From the NCBI GenBank assembly GCA_012270675.1, contig JAAXHW010000068.1, positions 1-32,448 of the forward strand: a DNA stretch of 32,448 nucleotides. The letters are read 5' to 3'. The notes beneath the pieces were generated by a model, which was given only the letters and a program-made list of their open reading frames with translations, was not told the origin of the DNA and made no database searches. Of the stretch, positions 9,147 through 16,616 are shown in pieces; position 1 is the first letter of the stretch, and each line of letters starts with the position of its first letter. Both the position numbers and the translations under genes were made by a program. The DNA comes from Candidatus Latescibacterota bacterium (GTDB lineage: Bacteria; Latescibacterota; UBA2968; GCA-2709665).

Positions 9147-10724
9147 ATGGAACAGTGGATTTTAACGCTCTTGACGTTTATTCCCCTGCTGGGCGCGGTG
9201 GTGATTCTGCTGCTTCCGGGCAAGGCCGTAAACTCGATTCGCCAGGTCGCGCTTGGGACCACGGGAATCTGTGTGGTGCTGGCGGTCTGGCTTTTCGGGG
9301 CATTCGACCGGTCGGTTGCGGGGATGCAGTTTACGGTGCAGCTGCCCTGGATCGCGTCTTTCAACATCCAGTACTTTATGGGGATCGATGGGCTGAGCGT
9401 GTCGATGGTGCTGCTGACGGCGCTGCTGAGTTTTCTGTGCATTCCGGCTTCCTGGGGGATTAACCGGGGGGTGAAGAGCTACTTTGCGCTGTTCCTGCTG
9501 CTGGAGACGGGGATGCAGGGGGTGTTCGTATCGCTGGACTTTTTTTTGTTTTACGTCTTCTGGGAGGTGATGCTCCTGCCGATGTATTTTCTCATCGGAA
9601 TCTGGGGCGGGCCCCGGAAGGAGTATGCGGCGATCAAGTTTTTCCTCTACACCCTGGCCGGGAGCGTGCTGCTTTTGCTGGCGATGCTGGCGTTCTATTT
9701 CAACACGACCGATCCGGCCACCGGCCAGCATACGTTCAATATGCTTGTGATGATGGACCAGGCGAACCACTCGGAGTGGCTCCGCCTGGGCACCGTGTTC
9801 GGATACTCCGTGCCGGTGGCGGTCTGGATGGCCATGTTTGTCGCGTTTGCGATCAAGGTGCCCCTGTTTCCGTTTCACACCTGGCTGCCTGATGCGCACG
9901 TGGAAGCGCCCACGCCCATCAGCGTGATTTTAGCGGGTGTGCTGCTGAAGATGGGGACCTACGGCATGCTGCGGTTTAACTACCCGATGCTGCCGGATGC
10001 GACGAAGTATTTCAGTACGTTTCTGGCGGTGATCGGCGTGATTAACATTATCTACGGGGCGCTGTGCGCGATGGCGCAGACCGATCTGAAGAAGCTGGTG
10101 GCCTATTCCAGCATCAGTCACATGGGCTTTGTGATGCTGGGGATGTCGGCGTTTACGGTACACGGGATCAACGGGGCGGTGTTTCAGATGTTTAACCACG
10201 GGACGATTACGGCGATGCTCTTTTTGCTGGTGGGCGTGATTTACGACCGGGCGCACCATCGCTACATCGTGTTTCCCAGGGACTATGAAGAGCCGGAGCT
10301 TCGAGGCCAGCTCGGGTTCGGCGGGCTGTGGTCGCATATGCCGGTATACGGAAGCATCACGATGGTGGCCTATTTTGCAGCGCTGGGGCTGCCGGGGCTT
10401 TCCGGGTTTATCAGCGAGGCGCTCTGCTTCCTGGGGGCGTTTCCGGTCCACAGGACGCTGACGATTCTGGGTACGCTGGGGGTGCTGCTGGGCGCCGGGT
10501 ATATGCTGTGGGCCTTTCAGCGGCTGTTTATGGGGCCGTTTAACAAGCGCTACAAGGACCTGCCCGAGATCAACAGCCGGGAGGTCTTTACACTGGCGCC
10601 GCTGGCGGCCATCGTGGTGCTGCTGGGGATCTATCCCGCGCCGGTGTTGGATTTGATCAGCGTCTCTTTGGAGCAGCTGTCCCGGGTGCTGGGATCCGCG
10701 ACGGTGTCCATGTCGGGGTTTTAA
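9147..10724 (+). CDS. nuoM: NADH-quinone oxidoreductase subunit M (antiporter-like)
   Basis: NuoM (ND4) is the middle antiporter-like proton pump. The product is 525 aa from ATG 9147, preceded by a strong AAGGAGGA at 9130-9137. Conserved segments are FFLFYVFWEVMLLPMYFLIG with the TM5 Glu, KVPLFPFHTWLPDAHVEAPT with the Lys/His region, and ISVILAGVLLKMGTYGMLRF. About fourteen hydrophobic helices are apparent. The frame stays open upstream inside nuoL, but the Shine-Dalgarno site and the family N-terminus (MEQWILTLLTFIPLLGAVV) decide the start. Confidence 0.97.
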   Translation: MEQWILTLLTFIPLLGAVVILLLPGKAVNSIRQVALGTTGICVVLAVWLFGAFDRSVAGMQFTVQLPWIASFNIQYFMGIDGLSVSMVLLTALLSFLCIPASWGINRGVKSYFALFLLLETGMQGVFVSLDFFLFYVFWEVMLLPMYFLIGIWGGPRKEYAAIKFFLYTLAGSVLLLLAMLAFYFNTTDPATGQHTFNMLVMMDQANHSEWLRLGTVFGYSVPVAVWMAMFVAFAIKVPLFPFHTWLPDAHVEAPTPISVILAGVLLKMGTYGMLRFNYPMLPDATKYFSTFLAVIGVINIIYGALCAMAQTDLKKLVAYSSISHMGFVMLGMSAFTVHGINGAVFQMFNHGTITAMLFLLVGVIYDRAHHRYIVFPRDYEEPELRGQLGFGGLWSHMPVYGSITMVAYFAALGLPGLSGFISEALCFLGAFPVHRTLTILGTLGVLLGAGYMLWAFQRLFMGPFNKRYKDLPEINSREVFTLAPLAAIVVLLGIYPAPVLDLISVSLEQLSRVLGSATVSMSGF

Positions 10725-10749
10725 GCATAAAACGCATGAATTGAGGAGG

Positions 10750-12282
10750 ATGGTTTTGCTGCCGGAGGCCATAGAACGCGCAGTGGCGGTGAACCTGGAG
10801 AGCCTGAGCTATTTCTGGCCCGAGGTGATCCTGACGCTTGCGATCCTGGTTGTTATTGTGGTGGACCTGATCGTGCCAGGGAAGAAGGCGGGGCTGCTGA
10901 CCGGGCTGACGCTGGCGGCCCTGGGGGGGTGTCTTTTTGCGATTGCGGGGCTTTACGGCGAGGCGCCGCGGGCGCTGTTTATGGGGATGATGGCCTTAGA
11001 CGGTTTTTCCCTCTTTTTCAAGGTGCTGTTTGTGGTTACCACCATCGTGGTCACCCTGTTCGGCCTGCAATCTCCGGATATTGACCGGGACCGGATCGGG
11101 GAGTTCTACGCGATCTTCCTTGCGGTGGTCTTGGGCGGGTTTCTGATGGCGTCTGCCACGAACCTGCTGATGATGTACCTTTCGCTGGAACTGGTCAGTG
11201 TGCCTTCGTTTGTCCTGTCCGGATACCAGAAGAAGGTCCGGCGGTCCAACGAGGCGGCCCTGAAGTACGTGGTCTACGGAGGGGTCTCGTCGGGGATTAT
11301 GCTCTACGGGTTCTCCCTGATTTACGGGCTGACCGGAACGCTGGATATCCACCAGATCGCCGCGCAGCTGGGCAGGACGACACCTTATAGTCTGACGCTC
11401 TTTTTGGGAGTGACGTTTGCGATGGCGGGCTTTGGCTACAAGGTGGCGTCGGTGCCGTTCCACTTCTGGTGCCCCGATGTGTACGAAGGGGCGCCCACGC
11501 CGGTGACGGCCTTTCTGTCCGTGGCGCCAAAGGCGGCCGGATTTGCCATGCTGTCCCGGTTTTTTTACACGGGGATGTCGGCCTACAACGGAACGTCGGG
11601 GCAGGCACTGGAGGTGGACTGGCAGTCCCTGCTGGCCCTGATTGCGGCCGGTACGATGACCCTGGGCAATCTGACGGCGATCAGGCAGAACAATCTGAAG
11701 CGGCTGCTGGCCTATTCGAGCATCGCCCATGCGGGATATATGATGATGGGTGTGGTGATGCTGTCCGCGTCGGGATTAATGGCGGTGATGTTCTACACCG
11801 CGGCCTATCTGTTTATGAACCTGGGGGCGTTCCTGGTGGTCCTGGTGCTTGCGGTGCGGATCGGGAGCGAGGATATCAGGGATTACAAAGGCCTGGGCTG
11901 GCGGTCTCCCTGGGTTGCGCTGGCGATGACGGCGTTTCTCCTGTCGCTGACCGGAATTCCGCCTACGGCGGGTTTTGTGGGGAAGGTTTACCTGTTTTCT
12001 GCGGTGATCGAGGGGGGGCTCTACTGGCTGGCGGTGGTGGGCGCGTTGAACAGCGCGGTGTCGCTCTACTACTATGCCAGGATTTTCCGGACGATGTACC
12101 TGGAGGCCCCGGCCGTTGAGGAACGCGTGACGATTCCCGCGTTCGCCACGGTGACGCTGGCCGTGCTTTTTGCAGGTACGGTCCTGCTGGGGGTCTACTG
12201 GGCGCCGCTGGCAGACCTGGCCGACCGGTCGACTGTGCTGTTTATGGGGAGTATGGAAGGTGTGCAGGCGGTGGTGAAATAG
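10750..12282 (+). CDS. nuoN: NADH-quinone oxidoreductase subunit N (antiporter-like)
   Basis: NuoN (ND2) is the antiporter-like pump nearest the quinone module. The product is about 510 aa. Diagnostic segments are MYLSLELVSVPSFVLSGYQK, YKVASVPFHFWCPDVYEGAP, TPVTAFLSVAPKAAGFAML and RLLAYSSIAHAGYMMMGV. The start is uncertain: GAGGAGG at 10743-10749 abuts ATG 10750, so initiation may be at that ATG (using GAGG 10743-10746) or at TTG 10756 with a six-base spacer; the two differ by only two residues. It is the last nuo gene, and a perfect 14-bp hairpin follows the stop by about 20 bases. Confidence 0.95.
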   Translation: MVLLPEAIERAVAVNLESLSYFWPEVILTLAILVVIVVDLIVPGKKAGLLTGLTLAALGGCLFAIAGLYGEAPRALFMGMMALDGFSLFFKVLFVVTTIVVTLFGLQSPDIDRDRIGEFYAIFLAVVLGGFLMASATNLLMMYLSLELVSVPSFVLSGYQKKVRRSNEAALKYVVYGGVSSGIMLYGFSLIYGLTGTLDIHQIAAQLGRTTPYSLTLFLGVTFAMAGFGYKVASVPFHFWCPDVYEGAPTPVTAFLSVAPKAAGFAMLSRFFYTGMSAYNGTSGQALEVDWQSLLALIAAGTMTLGNLTAIRQNNLKRLLAYSSIAHAGYMMMGVVMLSASGLMAVMFYTAAYLFMNLGAFLVVLVLAVRIGSEDIRDYKGLGWRSPWVALAMTAFLLSLTGIPPTAGFVGKVYLFSAVIEGGLYWLAVVGALNSAVSLYYYARIFRTMYLEAPAVEERVTIPAFATVTLAVLFAGTVLLGVYWAPLADLADRSTVLFMGSMEGVQAVVK

Positions 12283-12300
12283 GCAAAGGGCGATATGTAC

Positions 12301-12336
12301 AAAGCCTGGGGAAGGGTGTCATCTTCCCCAGGCTTT
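12301..12336. terminator. Bidirectional hairpin terminator between nuoN and the PqqD-family gene
   Basis: AAAGCCTGGGGAAG (12301-12314) and CTTCCCCAGGCTTT (12323-12336) form a perfect 14-bp stem with an 8-base loop. It is the likely end of the nuo transcript. Only three T residues follow the GC core on either strand, so termination may be incomplete. The stop codon of the convergent PqqD-family gene (12321-12319) sits in the loop, and one arm encodes that protein's last residues. Confidence 0.75.
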
Positions 12337-12747
12337 GCCGCTTGGGCTGCGCCTCTTTTTCTTTTTCGGAAGGTCTTTTTTGTCTACGATAAATCCGACG
12401 AGGCGCTTTTGTCCCAGCTTTTTGAGGTAGGCCAGGAGGGAGATTTCGGCCTCTTTCGTGTTGAGTTTGTGGGTTTCGCTGAGGTTGCGGATCATGGCCT
12501 CTACCGTGGTGCGACCGTCGCACATCTCCCAGACCTGGGTGCCGAGTTCGTCCAGGACGAGGGTGCGCTGTTCGGGGATCCAGAAGATTTTGGAGAGCAC
12601 CCGGACTTTCATGCTATCCCCCCGTTTGAGGGTGATGGCCACTTCGCCGTCTTCGTTTTTCTCCCATTCCAGCTGGTCGTTGCGGGCCGGCTTGGAATTG
12701 AGCATGGCCTCCCGGCCGATGTTGGGTTGCTTTTTTTTGAACAGCAA
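12319..12747 (-). CDS. PqqD-family (RRE-fold) small protein
   Basis: The product is 142 aa. Residues about 62-118 match the PqqD pattern: RTLVLDELGTQVWEMCDGRT, then TTVEAMIRNLSETHKLNTKE and LAYLKKLGQKRLVGF, a winged-helix fold used in peptide-modifying systems as the leader-peptide recognition element. An acidic and basic N-terminal arm containing LEWEKNEDGEVAITL precedes it, and a basic tail with KKKKRR follows. It is an orphan: no radical-SAM enzyme or precursor peptide gene lies within the window. The start is TTG 12747, with GGGAG nine bases upstream; Met15 is the next choice. It has its own promoter, divergent from leuS. The family is clear, but the role in this setting is unknown. Confidence 0.8.
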   Translation of the reverse strand: MLFKKKQPNIGREAMLNSKPARNDQLEWEKNEDGEVAITLKRGDSMKVRVLSKIFWIPEQRTLVLDELGTQVWEMCDGRTTVEAMIRNLSETHKLNTKEAEISLLAYLKKLGQKRLVGFIVDKKDLPKKKKRRSPSGKAWGR

Positions 12748-12818
12748 GACAGGACGCTCCCGATATAAGTTGTACCCATGATCTATCGCTCTGCCAGGCT
12801 TTCCGACATCACCCTATG

Positions 12819-12847
12819 AATTTACAGTTGTCGTGAATTTCTGTCAA
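12819..12847 (-). promoter_or_regulatory. Predicted promoter of the PqqD-family gene
   Basis: On the minus strand a perfect TTGACA (12847-12842) is followed after 17 bases by TAAATT (12824-12819). The start codon lies about 70 bases downstream. The -35 boxes of this promoter and of the leuS promoter are less than 30 bases apart and point away from each other. Confidence 0.55.
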
Positions 12848-12874
12848 GCCAAAGGGGCCGTTAAAAAATAGTGG

Positions 12875-12903
12875 TTGACGGATGTGCTTTTCCGGGTTAT
12901 TTT
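12875..12903 (+). promoter_or_regulatory. Predicted promoter of the leuS leader
   Basis: TTGACG (12875-12880), a 17-base spacer and TATTTT (12898-12903) predict transcription from about 12910. That gives a leader of about 265 bases before the leuS ATG, long enough for regulation in the leader RNA. The -10 is identical to those predicted for sufB and nuoA. Confidence 0.6.
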
Positions 12904-12931
12904 TTTTGAAGATTACTTTCCGGGGTATTCG

Positions 12932-13093
12932 ATGATGCAAATAGATCGTGCAGGCACAACCGTCCGGATGGATATACCAGCAGCGCCGTGTATCCGGTTC
13001 GGATGGACTCTCCTTCTTAGCGGTGGGCTCCTCGGTCTTTGCGCCGGGGGCTCTGCAGGGGGAGAGGCGTGCCTTAGACCGTTCGTATTTTAA
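12932..13093 (+). CDS. Candidate leucine-rich leader peptide upstream of leuS
   Basis: This open frame of 53 codons starts about 20 bases after the predicted transcription start, with a weak G-rich ribosome-binding site (CCGGGG, 12920-12925). It reads MMQIDRAGTTVRMDIPAAPC and later TLLLSGGLLGLCAGG. Six of the ten codons from 13010 to 13039 are leucine, and all seven leucine codons of the frame are CTC or CTT, whereas neighbouring genes use mostly CTG. The frame ends 25 bases before an intrinsic terminator that precedes leuS. This is the arrangement expected of a transcription attenuator sensing charged leucine tRNA. It could instead be a small hydrophobic protein or a chance frame; expression is not shown. 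Confidence 0.5.
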   Translation: MMQIDRAGTTVRMDIPAAPCIRFGWTLLLSGGLLGLCAGGSAGGEACLRPFVF

Positions 13094-13118
13094 CCGTTTT
13101 GGACACCTGTTCTTTTTG

Positions 13119-13151
13119 CCCGCTGCCGAGCCCGATCGGCAGCGGGTTTTT
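13119..13151 (+). terminator. Intrinsic terminator / attenuator immediately before leuS
   Basis: CCCGCTGCCGA (13119-13129) and TCGGCAGCGGG (13136-13146) form a perfect 11-bp stem with the loop GCCCGA, followed by TTTTTATTT. It lies between the predicted leuS promoter and the leuS ribosome-binding site (GGGAGG, 13163-13168), so it must be read through for leuS to be expressed. A competing pairing is possible: GGGCTC at 13048-13053 (another copy at 13025-13030) is complementary to GAGCCC at 13128-13133, which would disrupt the terminator stem. Confidence 0.8.
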
Positions 13152-13174
13152 ATTTGTTTCCCGGGAGGTTTCTC

Positions 13175-15574
13175 ATGGTTGCCGAATACGATTTCCAGAA
13201 GATCGAACGGAAGTGGCAGGAGGTCTGGCGGCGAGAGGGGACGCTGAACGTTCGGGCGCCGTCGGATGCGCCGGATACCTATGTGCTGGATATGTTTCCC
13301 AATCCTTCCGGACCGCTGCACATGGGGCATTGCAAGAATTATGGGATCGGAGACGTGGTCGCCCGCTACCGCATCCGGCGGGGGGAGAATGTGTTCCACC
13401 CGATGGGCTGGGACGCGTTTGGGCTGCCGGGTGAGAATGCGGCTTTGCAGGCGGGGGCGCATCCCCGGGACTGGTCGCTGGAAAATATCCGGACGGAGCG
13501 GGCGCAGTTTGAGAAGCTGGGGATTCACCACGACTGGAAGTACGAGGTCTGTTCGTGTGACCCGGCGTATTACCGGTGGAATCAGTGGCTGTTTTTGAAG
13601 CTCTATGAACATGGGCTGGCCTACCGGGCGGAGGCATCGGTGAACTGGTGCCCGAAATGCGGCACGACGCTGGCCAATGAGGAGGTGATCGGAGGGGCCT
13701 GTGAGCGGTGCGAGACAGAGGTGGAACTGCGACCGATGCGGCAGTGGTTCGTGAAGGTGACGGCCTATGCGGACGCGTTGCTGAAAGGGCTGGAGGCATT
13801 GTCGGGCTGGCCGGAGCGCATCCGATCGATGCAGCGGCACTGGATCGGGAGGACCGAGGGTGCGCAGGTGCGGTTCCGGTTGGCGGACGGCGGCGAGATT
13901 GTTTCATTTACAACACGGCCCGATACGCTCTTCGGAGTGAGTTTCGTGGCCCTGTCCCCCGACCATCCCCTGGCTGAAAAGCTGTGCGGCGATTCAGGGG
14001 CGCTGGACCGTATTCGACGCGCCTGGACGCAGCAGGATGGGAGCGCCGCAAAACCGAGGGGCGTACCCACAGGAGCCGACGCGGTCCACCCTCTGACCGG
14101 TGTGCGGGTGCCGGTCTGGATTGCCGACTATGTGCTGATGGACTACGGGACCGGGGCGGTGATGGGGGTGCCGGCGCACGACGCCCGGGATTTTGCGTTT
14201 GCACAGGCCTACCGGCTGCCGGTGGTACGGGTCATCGATGGGGGAGGGCGCCTCGAAGCGGGTCTGCCCTATGAAGGGGAGGGAACGCTGGTGGGGTCGG
14301 GGCGGTTTGACGGGATGGGCAACCGGGACGGGGCAGCGGGGATTGTCGAGGCGCTGGAAGCGCGGGGGGCTGGCGGTAAGGCGGTGAGCTACCGGCTGAG
14401 GGACTGGTGCATCTCCCGGCAGCGCTACTGGGGGACGCCGATTCCGATTGTGGACTGCGTCCGCTGCGGCGAGCTGCCCGTGCCGGAGGCGGACCTGCCG
14501 GTGCGCCTGCCCCACCTGGTCGATTTTCGGCCCGACGGCCGATCGCCCCTGGCACGGGCGCCGGGGTTTGTGCAGACGGTATGTCCGCAATGCGGTGGGA
14601 CAGCCGGGCGGGAGTGCGATACCATGACGGGGTTCGTGTGTTCGTCCTGGTACTTCCTGAGGTTCGTCTCACCTGATGAAGGACAGCGGCCGTTTGATCC
14701 GGAGCTGGTGCGCCGGTGGCTGCCGGTGGCGCATTATATCGGCGGGAAGGAACACGCGGTGGGACACCTGCTCTACGCGCGTTTTATGACGCGGTTTCTG
14801 AAGGACATCGGGTGGGTGGACATCGAGGAGCCCTTTGTGCGCCTGTTCAACCAGGGAGTGGTCTACAAGGATGGGGCGAAGATGTCCAAGTCTAAGGGAA
14901 ACGTGGTGGGGGTGGACGAGATGGTAGAGACCTATGGCGCGGATACGGCGCGGGTGTTTGTGCTGTTTGCCACGCCGCCGGACCGGGATATGGCGTGGAG
15001 CGATACGGGCGTGAAAGGGATCTTCCGGTTTTTGACGCGGGTGTGGCGGGCGGTACTGGGTGAAGAGGGAAGCCCCGGTGTGGAGCGGGAAGAGGAGCTC
15101 GTGCGTGTGACCCACCGCACCATCCAGTCGGTGACGGACGATCTGGAGCGGATGCACTTTAATACGGCGATCAGCCGGCTGATGGAACTGACAACGGCGA
15201 TCCAGCAGGCGGTTCAGGCAGGAGAGAATTGGACCGGGGTGCGGGAGGCTCGCGAGGCCCTGGTGTCGATCCTGGCGCCGTTTGCACCTCATATTGCGGA
15301 GGAGCTGTGGCGCCTGTTGGGAAAGTCGGGAAGCGTACACCGGGCGCCGTGGCCGTCCTGCGATCCGGCGCTGGCTGCGGAAGAGGTGGTCACGGTGGTG
15401 GTGCAGGTCAATGGGAAGGTGCGGGACCGTTTCCAGGTGCCTGCCGGCACGCCGGAGGAGGCGCTGAGGCGGAGGGTCGAGGGCCGGAAACGGGTGCAGG
15501 CGCACTTAAGGGGACGAAAGGTGTTGCGGACGGTGGTGATACCGGGTCGGCTGGTGAATTTCGTGGTAGCGTAG
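13175..15574 (+). CDS. leuS: Leucyl-tRNA synthetase
   Basis: LeuS is a cytoplasmic class I aminoacyl-tRNA synthetase that charges tRNA-Leu. The product is 799 aa from ATG 13175. The HIGH motif is HMGH in FPNPSGPLHMGHCKNYGIGD (about residues 41-60) and the KMSKS motif is intact at residues 569-573. A CP1 editing domain lies between them, with FTTRPDTLFGVSFVALSPDH near residue 250 and the conserved VMGVPAHDARDFAFA. Zinc-ribbon-like Cys pairs (WCPKCGTTLANEEV, then CERCE) follow the catalytic region, as in bacterial LeuRS. The frame extends to an upstream TTG (13154), but GGGAGG six bases before ATG 13175 fixes the start. It is preceded by a leader with an attenuator-like structure. Confidence 0.98.
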   Translation: MVAEYDFQKIERKWQEVWRREGTLNVRAPSDAPDTYVLDMFPNPSGPLHMGHCKNYGIGDVVARYRIRRGENVFHPMGWDAFGLPGENAALQAGAHPRDWSLENIRTERAQFEKLGIHHDWKYEVCSCDPAYYRWNQWLFLKLYEHGLAYRAEASVNWCPKCGTTLANEEVIGGACERCETEVELRPMRQWFVKVTAYADALLKGLEALSGWPERIRSMQRHWIGRTEGAQVRFRLADGGEIVSFTTRPDTLFGVSFVALSPDHPLAEKLCGDSGALDRIRRAWTQQDGSAAKPRGVPTGADAVHPLTGVRVPVWIADYVLMDYGTGAVMGVPAHDARDFAFAQAYRLPVVRVIDGGGRLEAGLPYEGEGTLVGSGRFDGMGNRDGAAGIVEALEARGAGGKAVSYRLRDWCISRQRYWGTPIPIVDCVRCGELPVPEADLPVRLPHLVDFRPDGRSPLARAPGFVQTVCPQCGGTAGRECDTMTGFVCSSWYFLRFVSPDEGQRPFDPELVRRWLPVAHYIGGKEHAVGHLLYARFMTRFLKDIGWVDIEEPFVRLFNQGVVYKDGAKMSKSKGNVVGVDEMVETYGADTARVFVLFATPPDRDMAWSDTGVKGIFRFLTRVWRAVLGEEGSPGVEREEELVRVTHRTIQSVTDDLERMHFNTAISRLMELTTAIQQAVQAGENWTGVREAREALVSILAPFAPHIAEELWRLLGKSGSVHRAPWPSCDPALAAEEVVTVVVQVNGKVRDRFQVPAGTPEEALRRRVEGRKRVQAHLRGRKVLRTVVIPGRLVNFVVA

Positions 15575-15577
15575 ACA

Positions 15578-15597
15578 GATCGGCGTTGGCGCCGATC
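15578..15597. terminator. Hairpin between leuS and the convergent 319-aa gene
   Basis: GATCGGCG (15578-15585) and CGCCGATC (15590-15597) pair perfectly around a TTGG loop, starting three bases after the leuS stop. There is no uridine run on either strand, so it is a weak or factor-dependent terminator at best. It separates two convergent genes whose stops are 37 bases apart. Confidence 0.5.
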
Positions 15598-15611
15598 GTA
15601 ACACCGGGGCA

Positions 15612-16571
15612 TCATACCGCTTGCGTTGTTTCCGCATGGCAGAGAACGTTCCGGCAGCAGGCCTCGATGTCCGGGGCGTTTTCCGCTTTTTTCCAGGAGG
15701 ACTGAACGACGTAGATCTTGTTGGATTCCGGGCAGGTCCATACGCGGCCGTCCAGGTGGAGGCGGGGTCTTACGCGCCAGAAGGGGAGGGGTTGCAGAAG
15801 GGTGCGCCAGCGGCTTTTGGGCCTGCCCTGTAGATGAATGCCGGGATGTCCGCCGACGGGCACCTCCCGGGTCTCAAAGATCAGGTGACGGAGGTCTTTC
15901 CGGAAAAAGCCCCGGTACCAGTCTGCGTGCGTGCGGTCCTTCAGGAGGGTTTCGGCCAGGCTGATGCGGTCGACCTGCAGGATGTTCCTGCCCTGCTCGA
16001 AGCGGAAGCGGAGATGGCCCGACTTGAGGTCGTAGGTCTCCAGGACATAGCCGGGGAGAGAGGTGAACACCAGGTCGAAGAGCGCCCAGGTGTGAGGCCC
16101 GTCGGGCGGGCTGTCTTTCAGGGAGTTGAACAGGCGGGCCAGGAAGCCGGCCATGTCTTCGTCGGGACGGCCCATGACTCTGAGAAAGAGGAGGCGGTCG
16201 GAGACCGGGCTGTAGCAGGTCAGGGTGTAGACCCGGGCGTCGGACTCCCAGATGAAATACTCCATCGGGCGCATGTCGGGCAGGTTGAGCCCGGCACACT
16301 CGGCGTTGCGTTCAACGTGGAGGGCTGTTTTCTGTTTCTGGGCGGTTTTGGCCAGGCCTTCTACAAAGCGGTCTACAATGGGGGTTATCCGGTCGTCTCC
16401 GCCCGCCGCCCGCCACTCTATTTCCATACGGATGGTCGTGGCGTCGTCGAGCCGGACGCTGCCGGACTTACGGTCGCCGACGATTTTTCCGGGATTCCAT
16501 TCGGCCGGGATGTCGAGGCGAATGCCGTGCCAGCCGAAGGGTACCCAGTGGTCATAGCGGAGGCGTTTCAC
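15612..16571 (-). CDS. Uncharacterised conserved-looking protein, 319 aa
   Basis: I do not recognise this gene. The product has no signal peptide or membrane segment and looks cytoplasmic. It begins MKRLRYDHWVPFGWHGIRLD, continuing IPAEWNPGKIVGDRKSG. A second stretch near residue 170 (LVFTSLPGYVLETYDLKSGH) has a similar rhythm, suggesting two related beta-rich modules. The short motif GIRLDIPAEW resembles the 'F-I-x-L-P-x-x-W' entry strand of Mog1/PsbP-like folds, but this is only an impression. Four Cys sit near the C-terminus (WTCPES and EACCRNVLCH). The start is GTG 16571, with AGGGA about 11 bases upstream. It has a strong promoter with a palindromic spacer. Its position across leuS from the orphan PqqD-family gene may reflect a functional link. 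Confidence 0.75.
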   Translation of the reverse strand: MKRLRYDHWVPFGWHGIRLDIPAEWNPGKIVGDRKSGSVRLDDATTIRMEIEWRAAGGDDRITPIVDRFVEGLAKTAQKQKTALHVERNAECAGLNLPDMRPMEYFIWESDARVYTLTCYSPVSDRLLFLRVMGRPDEDMAGFLARLFNSLKDSPPDGPHTWALFDLVFTSLPGYVLETYDLKSGHLRFRFEQGRNILQVDRISLAETLLKDRTHADWYRGFFRKDLRHLIFETREVPVGGHPGIHLQGRPKSRWRTLLQPLPFWRVRPRLHLDGRVWTCPESNKIYVVQSSWKKAENAPDIEACCRNVLCHAETTQAV

Positions 16572-16616
16572 GTGAGGCGGTCCCTAAGAAGCTGTTTTAA
16601 AGGAGGTTCTATCTAA

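Noticed and set aside
12904-13151. An independent small RNA (6S or SRP RNA) ending at the terminator
   Set aside because: A GTCCGGATGG stretch recalls the SRP RNA core, but the rest of the conserved loop is missing and no long-rod 6S fold is evident.
12904-13174. T-box riboswitch upstream of leuS
   Set aside because: No AGGGTGGNACCGCG-type T-box sequence and no convincing stem I with a leucine specifier could be found. The Leu-codon frame explains the terminator better.
12809-13840. A 343-codon minus-strand frame over the leuS start
   Set aside because: It is antisense to leuS and to the leader; composition is shadow-like and without domains.
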